A DNA stretch of 64,000 nucleotides from Methylobacterium sp. 10. GTDB taxonomy: Bacteria > Pseudomonadota > Alphaproteobacteria > Rhizobiales > Beijerinckiaceae. Below, in pieces: positions 37,446 to 45,939 of this stretch. The translations under genes and the position numbers were made by a program. The notes below the pieces were generated by a model that was given only the letters and a program-made list of their open reading frames with translations, ran no database searches and was not told the DNA's origin. Each line of letters starts with the position of its first letter. The first letter of the stretch is position 1. The stretch lies in the NCBI RefSeq assembly GCF_000519085.1, contig NZ_KI912577.1, positions 2,361,331 through 2,425,330 on the forward strand. The letters are read 5' to 3'.

Positions 37446-37700
37446 ATGACCCGATTGATGACGACGCTCGTGGTGCTTGGGATGCTTGGGGCCGCAACCT
37501 CGGTCCAGGCGGCCTCCGACCTCGGTCGCCAGGCCCGTTCCAACGGACCGAACATGCCGCTGTCCCGGGATGTCGTGCCGAGCGAGATCAGGCGGCAGGA
37601 GCCGGCCGCGACGGGGAGCATGAAGGGACGTGCCGGATATGACGGGAAATCCCGGTGGGGGGACATCAAGCGTCCGCCGGTCCGTCCGCCGTCGCGGTGA
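37446..37700 (+). CDS. small secreted basic protein
   Basis: 84 residues. A signal peptide (MTRLMTTLVVLGMLGAATSVQA) leads to a polar, basic mature chain of about 60 residues (SDLGRQARSNGPNMPLSRDVVPSE...) ending in RPPVRPPSR. No family recognised. The start at 37446 suits both signal peptide and box spacing. The next gene starts 12 bases after the stop. Confidence 0.6.
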   Translation: MTRLMTTLVVLGMLGAATSVQAASDLGRQARSNGPNMPLSRDVVPSEIRRQEPAATGSMKGRAGYDGKSRWGDIKRPPVRPPSR

Positions 37701-37712
37701 GGGGGGCCTTAC

Positions 37713-37994
37713 ATGACGTTCTCGACGGAGCTTCTGTACGGTGGGGCGGACCCCGAGCGGCGGGCCGGTGAACCTGCCTACTTCCTCGACTCATCCGAAC
37801 TACGGCCGGCTCGGCAGGAAGCGCGGGCATGGTTCGGCGCGGCAAGGGCGACCGGGGGTGTCGTCCCTTCGGCGGTCGCCATCATGGACAGCGGCCGGGA
37901 GGTGTACCGGTACACGGCGGCCCCGAACCTCAGTGGGCCGACATCCGGTCGAGGCGGTTGTGGTCGACAAGGCGTACCCCGCCCGGAACGATGA
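37713..37994 (+). CDS. doubtful small hypothetical protein
   Basis: A 93-codon frame with a good ribosome site (GAGGGGGG) before ATG 37713, directly after the preceding gene. Residues 1-70 look plausible (ELLYGGADPERRAGEPAYFL, GGVVPSAVAIMDSGREVYRY), but the last 22 overlap the 3' end of the regulator gene and look like antisense. It may be a gene whose true end was lost by frameshift. No family recognised. Confidence 0.35.
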   Translation: MTFSTELLYGGADPERRAGEPAYFLDSSELRPARQEARAWFGAARATGGVVPSAVAIMDSGREVYRYTAAPNLSGPTSGRGGCGRQGVPRPER

Positions 37995-38661
37995 GGATGC
38001 AGCCGTCCTTGTCGAGCCGCGACAGGGTCCGGCTCACGGTCTCGATGGTCAGCCCGAGGTGGTCGGCGATGTCGAGGCGGCCCATCGGCAGTTCCAGGGT
38101 GATCGGGGACAGCCCGATCCGCACGTAGCGGTCCCGGAGCCCCATCAGGAACGTGGCGACCTTCTCGTCGGCGGTGCGCCGGCCGAGAAGCATCATCATG
38201 TCCTTGGCCCGGGACAGCTCCTGCCCAGTGATCTCGTGCAGGTGCATCATCAGGCCCGGGTTCTCGCAGAGCAGGCGCCGGAACGCGAGCCGCTCGAACC
38301 GGCATGCGGTCACGGGCCCGAGCGCGTCCGCGGACACGGCGAACCGGTCGAGGAGCGACAGACCGATGAAGTCGCCAGGGAAGGCGAAGCCGGTGACCTG
38401 CCGGCGTCCGTCCGGGAGGATGCGGTACAGGCGCAGGGCGCCGGAGGTGACGTTGAAGACCGAGCAGGCCGGCTCGTCCTGTCCGAACAGCGTCTCCTTC
38501 TGGTCGAGCGAGACGCGTCGGCTCAACGGCTCCAGCGTGTCGCGTTCGGCCAACGGCAGGGCCGCGGAAAGGCTGACGAGGCGAGGCTTGCCGATGCCAT
38601 CGAACAGGAAGGATGGCGGGATCGGAATGCGTGGTCCGACGGGAAGCGAATGGATCGACAT
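37930..38661 (-). CDS. Crp/Fnr-family transcription regulator, FixK-like
   Basis: 243 residues. A cyclic-nucleotide-type sensor domain (ETLFGQDEPACSVFNVTSGALRLYRIL, FAFPGDFIGL) is joined by a long dimer helix to a winged helix-turn-helix (GRLDIADHLGLTIETVSRTLSRLDKDG). The recognition helix has the E-x2-SR arrangement of FNR and FixK, which reads TTGA/TCAA half-sites. The N-terminus has no cysteine cluster, so it lacks the FNR iron-sulfur sensor; cysteines occur only at CSVFN, TACRF and LLCEN. FixK-type proteins are usually controlled by transcription or by oxidation of one cysteine. It is the natural candidate for the eleven boxes in this window. ATG 38661 follows GGAAGGAC. No box precedes its own gene. 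Confidence 0.9.
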   Translation of the reverse strand: MSIHSLPVGPRIPIPPSFLFDGIGKPRLVSLSAALPLAERDTLEPLSRRVSLDQKETLFGQDEPACSVFNVTSGALRLYRILPDGRRQVTGFAFPGDFIGLSLLDRFAVSADALGPVTACRFERLAFRRLLCENPGLMMHLHEITGQELSRAKDMMMLLGRRTADEKVATFLMGLRDRYVRIGLSPITLELPMGRLDIADHLGLTIETVSRTLSRLDKDGCILIVPGGVRLVDHNRLDRMSAH

Positions 38662-38713
38662 GGGTCTGTCCTTCCTGTTCGGTACGGCCTCATGGCTCGG
38701 CCGGGGAAAAGCG

Positions 38714-38932
38714 TCAGAGACCGCGCCAGCGCTCGGTCGCCTCGATGCGCTCCGCATGGCGGGCCAGGTCGCGGAAGGCATCGCGTACGCCGTCGTCGAG
38801 CTTGAATGCGCGCTGCAGGACCCCGGCGGCCAACTGGACCGTGACGTCGTCCCAGTCACGACCATGACCGGCCCGGTCACGAACGGTCGTGACCGACTTG
38901 GCGAGGACGGAGTAGGCCTCGGCTTCGAACAT
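38714..38932 (-). CDS. small hypothetical protein upstream of the regulator
   Basis: 72 residues, soluble, mainly helical (MFEAEAYSVLAKSVTTVRDRAG, VTVQLAAGVLQRAFKLDD, RDAFRDLARHAERIEA). A GAGGTG site precedes ATG 38932. It ends 52 bases before the Crp/Fnr start on the same strand, so the two could be co-transcribed. No family recognised. The longer upstream frame lacks coding character. Confidence 0.5.
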   Translation of the reverse strand: MFEAEAYSVLAKSVTTVRDRAGHGRDWDDVTVQLAAGVLQRAFKLDDGVRDAFRDLARHAERIEATERWRGL

Positions 38933-39045
38933 GGTCACCTCAAGGTCCCGGCCCGAAGACGGATGTCTCCACAAAAGGATAACGTGCGAACCACGCCGAC
39001 GAACGGAAGCAAAATCGGTGACCGGGAATGCAGATTTGCTTCGGA

Positions 39046-40161
39046 TTACGGCCGAGGGGACATGTGTAACGGTAAGCCTCCCCCCGAGATCCCGTTGAGT
39101 GGCGCCATGGCCGTGAAGAGGATGCCGGCAGGGTCGTACTCGATCTCGGCGGCACCGCCGGTCTCCACCGCCAGGGCTCGCTCGATCATCCGGGACCCGA
39201 AGCCCGTCCGGGTCGGCGGAACCACGGTGGGACCGCCGATCTCCTGCCAACGGAAGCGGAACCGGTCGGAGCCGATCCCGTCAAGGATGTCCCACCTCAG
39301 CAGGACACTTCCGGAGTCCGTGGACAGCGCACCGTACTTGACGGCGTTGGTGGCAAGCTCGTGCAGCGCCATCGCGAAGGCCAGGGCGACCCGGGAGGTC
39401 AGGTGTACGGTCGGTCCGCCGCATGTGAAGCGACCCGCCTGCTCGGCCCCGAAAGGACGCAACGCAACGGCGACGACCTCGCCGAGGGTGGCGCCCTCGC
39501 AGGTGTCGCGGATGAGCACGTCGTGGGCCCCCGCCAGAGCCATGATGCGGGCATCCAGCGTGGCTTCGGCCTCCTTCAGGTCGGTGGACGTCCGGAGGGT
39601 GTGGCGGATGATCGACTGCACCGTCGCGAGGGTGTTCTTGACCCGGTGTGCCAGTTCCTTCGCCAGCAGGTCGCGGTGATCTTCGATCCGTTTGCGGTCG
39701 GTGATGTCGAGGGAGATGCCGGCGATGCCTTCCGGCGTGCCGTCCGTGTGGTACGATGCGTGGCCGCGGGACTGGATCCAGTGGGCCTCACCGCCGGGGT
39801 AGGCGATGCGGTACTCGATGTCGTAGTCGGTCCGTCCGGCGATGGCGGCGGCGACCGCGCCCAGCATGCGTTCCCGATCCTCGGGATGGATCGCTTCGAT
39901 CCACGCCTCGTAGGTGAACGCGGAACCGGGATCGCGACCGAAGTTCACCTTGCAGCCCTGCGAGGCCGCGAGCGACATCGTCGCCAGATCGAGGGTCCAC
40001 GATCCGATCCGTCCGGCCTTCCGGGCGAAGAGGAGGCGCTCCTCGACGAGGGCCAGTGCGACCGTGTCGGTCTTCGCCTCGGCCACGAGCCGGTCGAGGA
40101 TCACCGTCCCGTGCTGCCTCAGGGTGTGCGACGAGTCCGGCTCGGGGTCGAGGATCGCCAT
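39046..40161 (-). CDS. PAS-domain HWE-family sensor histidine kinase
   Basis: 371 residues, soluble. A PAS domain (about 45-160; GSWTLDLATMSLAASQGC, EAWIEAIHPEDRERML) precedes the phosphoacceptor segment ELAHRVKNTLATVQSIIRH and a HATPase with MALHELATNAVKYGALS, RWQEIGGPTV and GFGSRMIERAL. It closely resembles the second half of the broken LOV kinase at 45936. No membrane segments. It lies upstream of the Crp/Fnr region on the same strand; whether the two act together is unknown. No linked response regulator. Confidence 0.85.
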   Translation of the reverse strand: MAILDPEPDSSHTLRQHGTVILDRLVAEAKTDTVALALVEERLLFARKAGRIGSWTLDLATMSLAASQGCKVNFGRDPGSAFTYEAWIEAIHPEDRERMLGAVAAAIAGRTDYDIEYRIAYPGGEAHWIQSRGHASYHTDGTPEGIAGISLDITDRKRIEDHRDLLAKELAHRVKNTLATVQSIIRHTLRTSTDLKEAEATLDARIMALAGAHDVLIRDTCEGATLGEVVAVALRPFGAEQAGRFTCGGPTVHLTSRVALAFAMALHELATNAVKYGALSTDSGSVLLRWDILDGIGSDRFRFRWQEIGGPTVVPPTRTGFGSRMIERALAVETGGAAEIEYDPAGILFTAMAPLNGISGGGLPLHMSPRP

Positions 40162-40211
40162 GGGCCGCGCTTCCTGCCCCGATTGCGGGGCGTGATGATG
40201 TCCGCCCTGGC

Positions 40212-40781
40212 TCAGGCGACGGCGGCAGAGGCGGTAGGTGCGAGCGCGACGTCGAGATGGACCGGGTTGTGCAGGGTGTTCGCCACCGGTGACCACAGCA
40301 CCGTGTGCTTGATGAGCGCGGCGAGGGTCTTTCGCGATGCGTCGGCGTCGATGCTCACGGAGACGCGGATGCTTTCGAACCCGATTGTCTTGGGATGGAG
40401 GTCACCGCTGCCCCAGACCGAGGTCATGTTGATGTCGGCCTCGACGTGGAGTTCGAGCGAGCGGATCGGGATGCCCTGTCCCAGGGCGTTGGCGTGGATG
40501 CCGATGGACAGGCAGGAGCCCAGGGCGGCGAGCAGGGCCTCGGAGGCATTGGGAGCCATGGCCTCGCCGAGCAGGCCCTCGGGCTCGTCCTCCATCACGG
40601 GCTGTGGCGGCAGGTTCCGGATGTAGTTCAGCTGGTGCAGCCGACCTTGCGCGACCGTGCGGCAGCGTAGGGTTCGGACGGCGGTCGGATCGGCCTTGCC
40701 CTTCGCGATCACCGCGGCGAGTTGATCTCCCTTGACGGGCAGGGACGTCACCCCGTCGGATTTTGTCGGCGGTTTTGCCAT
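40212..40781 (-). CDS. OsmC-family peroxiredoxin-like protein
   Basis: 189 residues. OsmC/Ohr fold: GLLGEAMAPNASEALLAALGSCLSIGIHANA contains the single cysteine of the OsmC active helix, followed by SLELHVEADIN and a C-terminal HTVLWSPVANTLHNPVHLDV. A second, more C-terminal cysteine typical of Ohr/OsmC peroxidases is absent, so peroxidase activity is doubtful; this is closer to the OsmC-like protein subgroup. It is divergent from the LysR gene at 40939, which suggests that regulator controls it. Confidence 0.82.
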   Translation of the reverse strand: MAKPPTKSDGVTSLPVKGDQLAAVIAKGKADPTAVRTLRCRTVAQGRLHQLNYIRNLPPQPVMEDEPEGLLGEAMAPNASEALLAALGSCLSIGIHANALGQGIPIRSLELHVEADINMTSVWGSGDLHPKTIGFESIRVSVSIDADASRKTLAALIKHTVLWSPVANTLHNPVHLDVALAPTASAAVA

Positions 40782-40938
40782 GGAGTGGACCTCGTGCCGA
40801 TTGCCGGCGCGAAACGTCTCAATCGAACGAAACATTACGGCGGCGGTTGTCTGATCGAAGCCAGCATAGGCTTTCCGGTGCAGAAGTCGGCAACCAAAGT
40901 CGCCGAGGGGAGATGCATATTTGGATCGAAGGTGACGA

Positions 40939-41868
40939 ATGCTCGACTGGGACGATCTGAGATTTTTCCTCGCACTCGCCCGCCACGGCACGCTCTCGTC
41001 CGCCGCCAAGGTGCTCCATGTCTCGCAATCGACGGTCGGCCGTCGCCTGAACTCGCTGGAGGCGACCCTCGCGGTACGCCTACTGAACCGGACCCCCGAA
41101 GGCTACGTGCCGACCTTGGCGGGCGAAGAGGTGCGCAGGAAGGCCGAAAGCCTGGAGGCGGAGGCCCTGGCCCTGGAACGGGACGTCACCGGGCGGGACA
41201 CACGCCTGCGCGGGCTGGTGCGGGTGACCTGCGCCGAGACCATCGCCGCCCACCTGCTGGCACCGAGCTTCGCCAGCCTGCACGCCAGGCACCCCGACAT
41301 CATGATCGAGCTCATCCCGAACCCGCGGGAGCTCAGCCTGGCGATGCGCGAGGCCGACGTGTCCGTGCGTATGAGGCAGCCCGAGCAGCACGATCTGGTG
41401 GTGCGGCGCATCGGCGGCATCGCCTTCGGCCTCTATGCAACCTCCGCCTACATCGCGGAACGCGGCGAGCCGAACTTCGAGGACGGCTGCCCCGACCACC
41501 ACCTCATCACGCAGATGGAGGACAGCCAGGAGATGACGCAGTCGGCATGGCTGACCGAGATGGCCCCGATGTCCCGCGTCGTGCTGCAGACGAGCAGCCA
41601 CGAGGCCGCCGTGCTCGCGGCCGCCAACGGCGGCGGGCTGGCCTGCCTGGCCCGGTTCCGCGGCGACGAGGAGGCACGGCTCACCAGGATCGAGGTTCCG
41701 ACCGAGCCTCCCAACGCCGACATCCTTTTGCTGGTCCATAAGGACAATCGTGACACGCCGAGGATACGAACGGTGTTGACCCACATCACCGAGAGCATCC
41801 AGGCGCTCGGCCATGCGCTTCAGCCGTCCGGTACGAACGAGGAGGACGTTCGCGGCGTGGGCGCGTGA
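40939..41868 (+). CDS. LysR-family transcription regulator
   Basis: 309 residues. The N-terminal winged helix (LDWDDLRFFLALARHGTLSSAAKVLHVSQSTVGRRLNSLEATL) is followed by a substrate-binding domain (LVRVTCAETIAAHLLAPSFA, IELIPNPRELSLAMREADVSVRM). The style matches LysR proteins of the family that repress or activate a divergent gene, here the OsmC-like gene across a 157-base gap. Inducer unknown. The 3' end overlaps the broken TerB-like gene on the other strand by about 80 bases. Confidence 0.88.
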   Translation: MLDWDDLRFFLALARHGTLSSAAKVLHVSQSTVGRRLNSLEATLAVRLLNRTPEGYVPTLAGEEVRRKAESLEAEALALERDVTGRDTRLRGLVRVTCAETIAAHLLAPSFASLHARHPDIMIELIPNPRELSLAMREADVSVRMRQPEQHDLVVRRIGGIAFGLYATSAYIAERGEPNFEDGCPDHHLITQMEDSQEMTQSAWLTEMAPMSRVVLQTSSHEAAVLAAANGGGLACLARFRGDEEARLTRIEVPTEPPNADILLLVHKDNRDTPRIRTVLTHITESIQALGHALQPSGTNEEDVRGVGA

Positions 41869-42475
41869 TGCATGAGGGGAAGCGTGTGCGTCCATGCATG
41901 GCGGGCCAATCCGCGAGGGCGTGCTCGACCTCGGCAATGACGTTTTCCTCTTCCCTCGAGGCCGTCCGGCCGATGCCAAAGAAGCTCCCCGACGCGTCGG
42001 CGGCACCCTGCATGCGCCCCAGGATCTCCGACCCCAGCGACCGCATCGTTTCGACGGGCATGGAGGTCGACAGCTCTCGGACGTAGTCTTTCCATGCTTC
42101 GAAGAGCTCCGATGGCGGGCGCGTTGACAGCCACCGTTGAAGCAGCCGGTAGCCGGTCCCGTCCACGTCGAGCCGGGCATCCGCGGTGGCGGAAAGCACC
42201 GAGCCGCGTTCCTCGTCGTCCATCTCACCATCGGCCCACGCAACGGCGACGACGGGCACGAGCATGAGCGCCGCGAGCGTATCCGGTCCGATCCCCAGGT
42301 CGGCCAAGCGGCGCAAGAGGGCATCGTCGGCGATGCCCTATGCTTCCGCGAAGGTATCCCTCAGTCGTTGCGCATTGAGCAGGACGCCGTCACGTCGCCG
42401 CGAGGCCGCTTCCTCCCGAGCGAAGAAGAGGTCCTCCAGGGCCATTCCACGGGCTGCGAGTGGGTTGTGGCTCAT
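41786..42475 (-). pseudogene. TerB-like protein interrupted by an in-frame TAG
   Basis: Reading begins at ATG 42475 (MSHNPLAARGMALEDLFFAREE), reaches TAG at codon 46 (42340-42338), and continues in frame (GIADDALLRRLADLGIGPDTLAAL, then MLVPVVAVAWADGEMDDEERGSV) through a helical domain resembling TerB/tellurite-resistance-like repeats. CAG to TAG is the simplest origin. The C-terminal tail (about 40 residues after VEHALADWPAMHG) overlaps the LysR gene and looks non-native, so the original stop may also be lost. Function of the family is not established. Confidence 0.65.
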
Positions 42476-42637
42476 GTGGGGTTCCTTGGATCGGGTCCCG
42501 TCCCCGTCGCCGGTCGCTTCGGAAGCGGCCATGGGAAAGGTGACGGAGGCATGGCGTCGGATAGGAGGCGGTCCCGGGTCGCGCCGGCCCGGTCACTCCG
42601 ACCGGAGCCGCGCGGTGCGGTACGGATGGCACCGAAG

Positions 42638-42988
42638 TCAGACGAGTTCGGCGAAGGACCGGTCTGACCAGGCGGGCGAAGGGGTTGGACGGGTCGAAGC
42701 GGGCTCAGGCGTCCCCTTGGCCGGTTTGGGGCCTCTCGGTCCTGCCGTGGTCTTGGATTGGCGCCTCGGCTTCTCAGGGCCGCCGACGGCATCGAACTCG
42801 AAGAGGAGGCGCCCTCCTGCCTCGTCGGAGATCCAGCCGTCCCTTGTCCAGCCGATGAGCCGGCCGGAATAGGCGTAGACGGCGTCGTCGGTGATGTAGG
42901 CCGCGGGGGTTCCGTCCCAAAGGTAGACGGAGTGCCCGTCGCGGCAGAAGGCGGCTTCCCGGCCATCGCGGTCGAACAGTTCTATCAT
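42638..42988 (-). CDS. small hypothetical protein with beta-repeat domain
   Basis: 116 residues. Residues 1-75 consist of repeated short beta units of the form nG-x-Y/F-dG (FCRDGHSVYLWDGTPAAYI, DDAVYAYSGRLIGWTRDG, DEAGGRLLFEFD), as in four-fold beta-flower type domains of phage and bacterial proteins. The rest is a Pro/Lys/Arg-rich disordered tail. It lies between the TerB-like pseudogene and a Usp, all leftward. Function unknown. Confidence 0.6.
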   Translation of the reverse strand: MIELFDRDGREAAFCRDGHSVYLWDGTPAAYITDDAVYAYSGRLIGWTRDGWISDEAGGRLLFEFDAVGGPEKPRRQSKTTAGPRGPKPAKGTPEPASTRPTPSPAWSDRSFAELV

Positions 42989-43037
42989 GTGGGGCTCCGT
43001 CGTGATGCGCTGCCGGCTCTCGCCGGCCAGGGGACGG

Positions 43038-43853
43038 TCAATTGCTCATCAGGCAGCAAACCGGAGTGTTCCGGAGGACATCGCGGGTGACGCCACCGAA
43101 CATCCATTCGCGCAGCCTGGAATGTCCGTAGGCGCCCATGACGAGCAGGTCCGCATCCTCGCGTGCGACGAAACCCAGGATCGCCTCGCCCGCGCCCGCA
43201 TCGTCGTTGCCAAGCCGATGTGCCGTGACCGCCAGGCCGTGCCGGGAGAGGTAGTTGGCCACGTCGTCGATGCCGTCGCCCTCCGCCTCCCGGCCGACGG
43301 CGACGACGAGGATCTGGTCCGACCGTTCGAGGAACGGCAGGCTGTGGAGGACGGCGCGGCGCGCTTCCAGGGTGTCCTTCCAGGCGACGACGACACGTCT
43401 GATGCGAAGCGACTCGATCCCGGGCGGCGCGACGACGACCGGACGTCCGGCCTCCACGACGAAGGGGCCGGGAAGCACGCCCAGAAAGCCGGGTTCGGGA
43501 TCGGGAACGCCCCACCTACCCACCACCACCACGTCGGCGGCTCTGGCCTGCCTTGCGAGATAGGTCGAGGGTTCGGCTATGTCCGAACGCCAGTCGGTCC
43601 TGGCGACGCCCTCGACGTTGCGCTGGAATACGAGCTTCGCCTGCGCCAGGTCCTCATCCGCCCGGGCCACCTCGACGTCGGTGACCTGGAGGGCCGCGTA
43701 GGCGCTGGTCGAGTAGGCCGGCGGCGATACCTGGCGGGCCGCCACGCCGATGAGCTCGGCCTCGAACCGCCCGGCGAGGAAGGCCGCGAGCTGGATCCGG
43801 TCCGCCGCGGCGGGACCGAGATCCACGGAGACCATGATGCTGGCCACGTTCAT
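43038..43853 (-). CDS. universal stress protein, tandem UspA domains
   Basis: 271 residues, two UspA domains, starting NVASIMVSVDLGPAAADR. The second begins RRVVVAWKDTLEARRA and carries VMGAYGHSRLREWMFGGVTRD. C-terminus PVCCLMSN, with the vicinal cysteines of the group. ATG 43853 lies 69 bases from a FixK-type box that also faces the PRC-barrel gene at 44019. Same family as 11494, 18286 and 19344. Confidence 0.87.
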   Translation of the reverse strand: MNVASIMVSVDLGPAAADRIQLAAFLAGRFEAELIGVAARQVSPPAYSTSAYAALQVTDVEVARADEDLAQAKLVFQRNVEGVARTDWRSDIAEPSTYLARQARAADVVVVGRWGVPDPEPGFLGVLPGPFVVEAGRPVVVAPPGIESLRIRRVVVAWKDTLEARRAVLHSLPFLERSDQILVVAVGREAEGDGIDDVANYLSRHGLAVTAHRLGNDDAGAGEAILGFVAREDADLLVMGAYGHSRLREWMFGGVTRDVLRNTPVCCLMSN

Positions 43854-43921
43854 GTCGGCGATCCTTCCTTGAGCCTCGGGCTCGATGGACGGAAGGAAGC
43901 ACGGACCGACTTGGGTCGGCC

Positions 43922-43935
43922 TTGATCCAGGACAA
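43922..43935. promoter_or_regulatory. FixK/FNR-type box between a Usp and a PRC-barrel gene
   Basis: TTGATCCAGGACAA, two changes from consensus but both outer half-sites intact. It starts 69 bases from the Usp start and ends 83 bases from ATG 44019. Confidence 0.7.
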
Positions 43936-44018
43936 AGTAATGAGGGGGCGGAACGGTCAGACCAGGGGAATGGACGGGGCGCACAGCCTTTGGACGCCCG
44001 CCATCCCGGAACCTCGAC

Positions 44019-44879
44019 ATGCAACGGCCAGCTCGATCCATCGCCCTCGGGACGATCCTTTCCCTTTCCCTGGCGCTTCCCCTCCGCGCCGCCGAGGAGC
44101 CGCAGGGTAAGCCCGATACGTGGTCGAACTCGAAACCGGCCCTGGCCTGCCTCGATCACCTCAAGGCGTTCAACACCCAGATGGAGACCGAGGGATACTG
44201 GCTCGGCGCCTCGGGATACGGATACGGCTATCCGCTCGGCGGCTACTGGTTCGGCGCGAGCGCCGGAATGGCAATGGGTATGGCACCCGCGGCGATGCCC
44301 TATGCGTATGCCCGGCCCGGATACGAGGTCCGCGTACTCCTCTCGGCGGCCGACATCCTAGCGCGCCACGGACGCCAGCAGCCCTGCGAGGACGTGCTGG
44401 TCCAGATCCGACAGAGCTACGACCAGTACAAGACCGACATGAAGGGCCGGGACCTCCGTGTCGCGAACGCCCTCGGGTTCCGCACGCAGGAGCTTTCCCT
44501 GGCGCAGCCGGTGGCGGAGCGGACCACGGCCTACCGGTCCGACGACCTGCTCGGCAGCGAGGTGCGGACCCCCGACAACGTCGCGCTCGGCAGCGTCGAC
44601 GACATCGTCATGGGTCCCGAGGACGGCAAGATCGCCTACCTCGTCGTCGCCCGCGGCGGGGTCTTCGGGTTGGGCGAGCGCCATGTCGCGGTGCCGTGGG
44701 GCCGGTTCAAGATCTCGCCGAACCTGAACATCCTCGTCCTGGCGACGAGCAAGGACGACATGGACAAGGCTCCCCGGATAACCGAGGGCCGCTTCGTTAG
44801 GGCGGAGCCGTTCGCCCAGCAGACGGCGAAGGCGGACGCTTACTGGAGCGCCGCCATCAAGCCCGTTCAGGCCAACTGA
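44019..44879 (+). CDS. secreted PRC-barrel protein
   Basis: 286 residues. A signal peptide (SIALGTILSLSLALPLRAA) is followed by a Gly/Tyr-rich stretch (LGASGYGYGYPLGGYWFG, then GMAMGMAP) and a C-terminal PRC-barrel (DDLLGSEVRTPDNVALGSVDDIVM, IAYLVVARGGVFGLG, HVAVPWGRFK). PRC-barrels are beta domains found in RimM and photosynthetic reaction centre H subunits, and in periplasmic stress proteins of alphaproteobacteria. The box at 43922 lies 83 bases upstream. Two small genes follow on the same strand, probably in one operon. Confidence 0.8.
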   Translation: MQRPARSIALGTILSLSLALPLRAAEEPQGKPDTWSNSKPALACLDHLKAFNTQMETEGYWLGASGYGYGYPLGGYWFGASAGMAMGMAPAAMPYAYARPGYEVRVLLSAADILARHGRQQPCEDVLVQIRQSYDQYKTDMKGRDLRVANALGFRTQELSLAQPVAERTTAYRSDDLLGSEVRTPDNVALGSVDDIVMGPEDGKIAYLVVARGGVFGLGERHVAVPWGRFKISPNLNILVLATSKDDMDKAPRITEGRFVRAEPFAQQTAKADAYWSAAIKPVQAN

Positions 44880-44948
44880 CACCCACGCTGCGCGATGGAG
44901 CGTCCGAGTAGGGCTCTCCGTCGCCCATCCCCTTGAGAAGGACCGGCC

Positions 44949-45194
44949 ATGGCGAAGACCGATTTGGAACGAACCTGCGCCGAGGCGGCGCACCAGCACG
45001 ACCGGGCCGCCGCCCATTACCGGCATTCAGCCAAGCACCTTTCGAAGGGCGAGCACGCCGCCGCCGCCAAGGAGCGGGACCTCGCCCTCGACCACTCGGA
45101 GAAGGCCAGGATCGACGAGGTCGGCCTTCGGCCCGATGGGGCGGCCGACGAGGGGAGGACTAAGTCCGAGGCGGCCTGGCACTTCATGGGCTGA
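44949..45194 (+). CDS. small helical hypothetical protein
   Basis: 81 residues, highly charged and helical (ERTCAEAAHQHDRAAAHYRHSAKHLSKG, KERDLALDHSEKARID), like small stress or DNA-associated proteins, but no family recognised. GAGAAGGA precedes ATG 44949 at good spacing. It lies 69 bases after the PRC-barrel gene and before the proline-rich gene. Confidence 0.6.
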   Translation: MAKTDLERTCAEAAHQHDRAAAHYRHSAKHLSKGEHAAAAKERDLALDHSEKARIDEVGLRPDGAADEGRTKSEAAWHFMG

Positions 45195-45240
45195 CGCCTA
45201 CGCGCGTCGGTTCACCTGCCAATAGCGACAAGGAAGCCCC

Positions 45241-45429
45241 ATGGCGAACCCGACCTACCCCGACCGGCCTGACCCGACTTTTCCCGACCCGTCGCCGGCG
45301 CATCCGCCCCGTCCCGATCAGACCCCGCTTCCCGAGCCACGGGGCGTGCCTGACTTCGGGCCCGATGAGATGCCGCCCTCGAACGAGCCTCTGGGCATCC
45401 CGGGCGGCGCACCGCCGGAGATCGGATGA
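45241..45429 (+). CDS. small proline-rich protein
   Basis: 62 residues, about one third proline, with no hydrophobic segment, probably disordered (ANPTYPDRPDPTFPDPSP, then RPDQTPLPEPRG). A ribosome site AAGGAAG precedes ATG 45241. Its stop overlaps a possible ATG at 45426 that may have been the original start of the following LOV gene. Function unknown. Confidence 0.55.
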   Translation: MANPTYPDRPDPTFPDPSPAHPPRPDQTPLPEPRGVPDFGPDEMPPSNEPLGIPGGAPPEIG

Positions 45430-45534
45430 CCGCCGATACGGAGTCAACTGGCGAGGGGGCCGCCGTCGCCGTGCGAGTACGAGGCCTCTTGCGCCCACGC
45501 CATCGAGACGTCACTGGGCATCCAGGGACTGGGC

Positions 45535-45939
45535 GTGCGTCGCGAGCACGACAGGATCGTCGGCGAGCTGGCCAGCACGGCGGATGGCGCCGACCCCTTC
45601 GCCGCCGCGGTGCGCGCCTCGCAGATGGCGATGGTGATCACCGACCCCGTCCAGCCCGACAACCCCTTCGTCTTCGCCAACGATGCCTTCTGCGCCCTGA
45701 CGGGCTTTTCGCGCGAAGAGGTCATGGGGCGGAACTGCCGGTTCCTGCAGGAGACGGATACGGACCCCGATGAGGTCGCCCGTCTCCGGGACGCCATCGA
45801 GGGGCGCGCCCCGGTCGAGGCCCAGCTTTTCAATCGCCGGAAGGACGGGAGCCTGTTCTGGAACCGGCTCTTCGTGTCCCCGGTGTCCCGTTCCGGGCCG
45901 ACGGAGACCGACGCATCAAGGTCAGGGGCCCGGAGGTGA
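45535..45939 (+). pseudogene. LOV photosensor domain, front part of a broken LOV-HWE kinase
   Basis: 134 codons. After a short leader comes a LOV-type PAS domain: MVITDPVQPDNPFVFANDAFCALTG and GRNCRFLQETDTDPDEV, which contains the NCRFLQ motif whose cysteine forms the flavin adduct with blue light. RKDGSLFWNRLFVSPV follows. After SPV the sequence leaves the LOV pattern, and the last beta strand, the linker and the His-containing dimerisation domain are missing; HATPase sequence resumes in another frame. An in-frame coding stretch (EYEASCAHAIETSLGIQGLG) lies before the GTG at 45535 without a proper start, so the 5' end may also carry a frameshift from ATG 45426. It is reminiscent of LOV-HK of Brucella. 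Confidence 0.7.
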
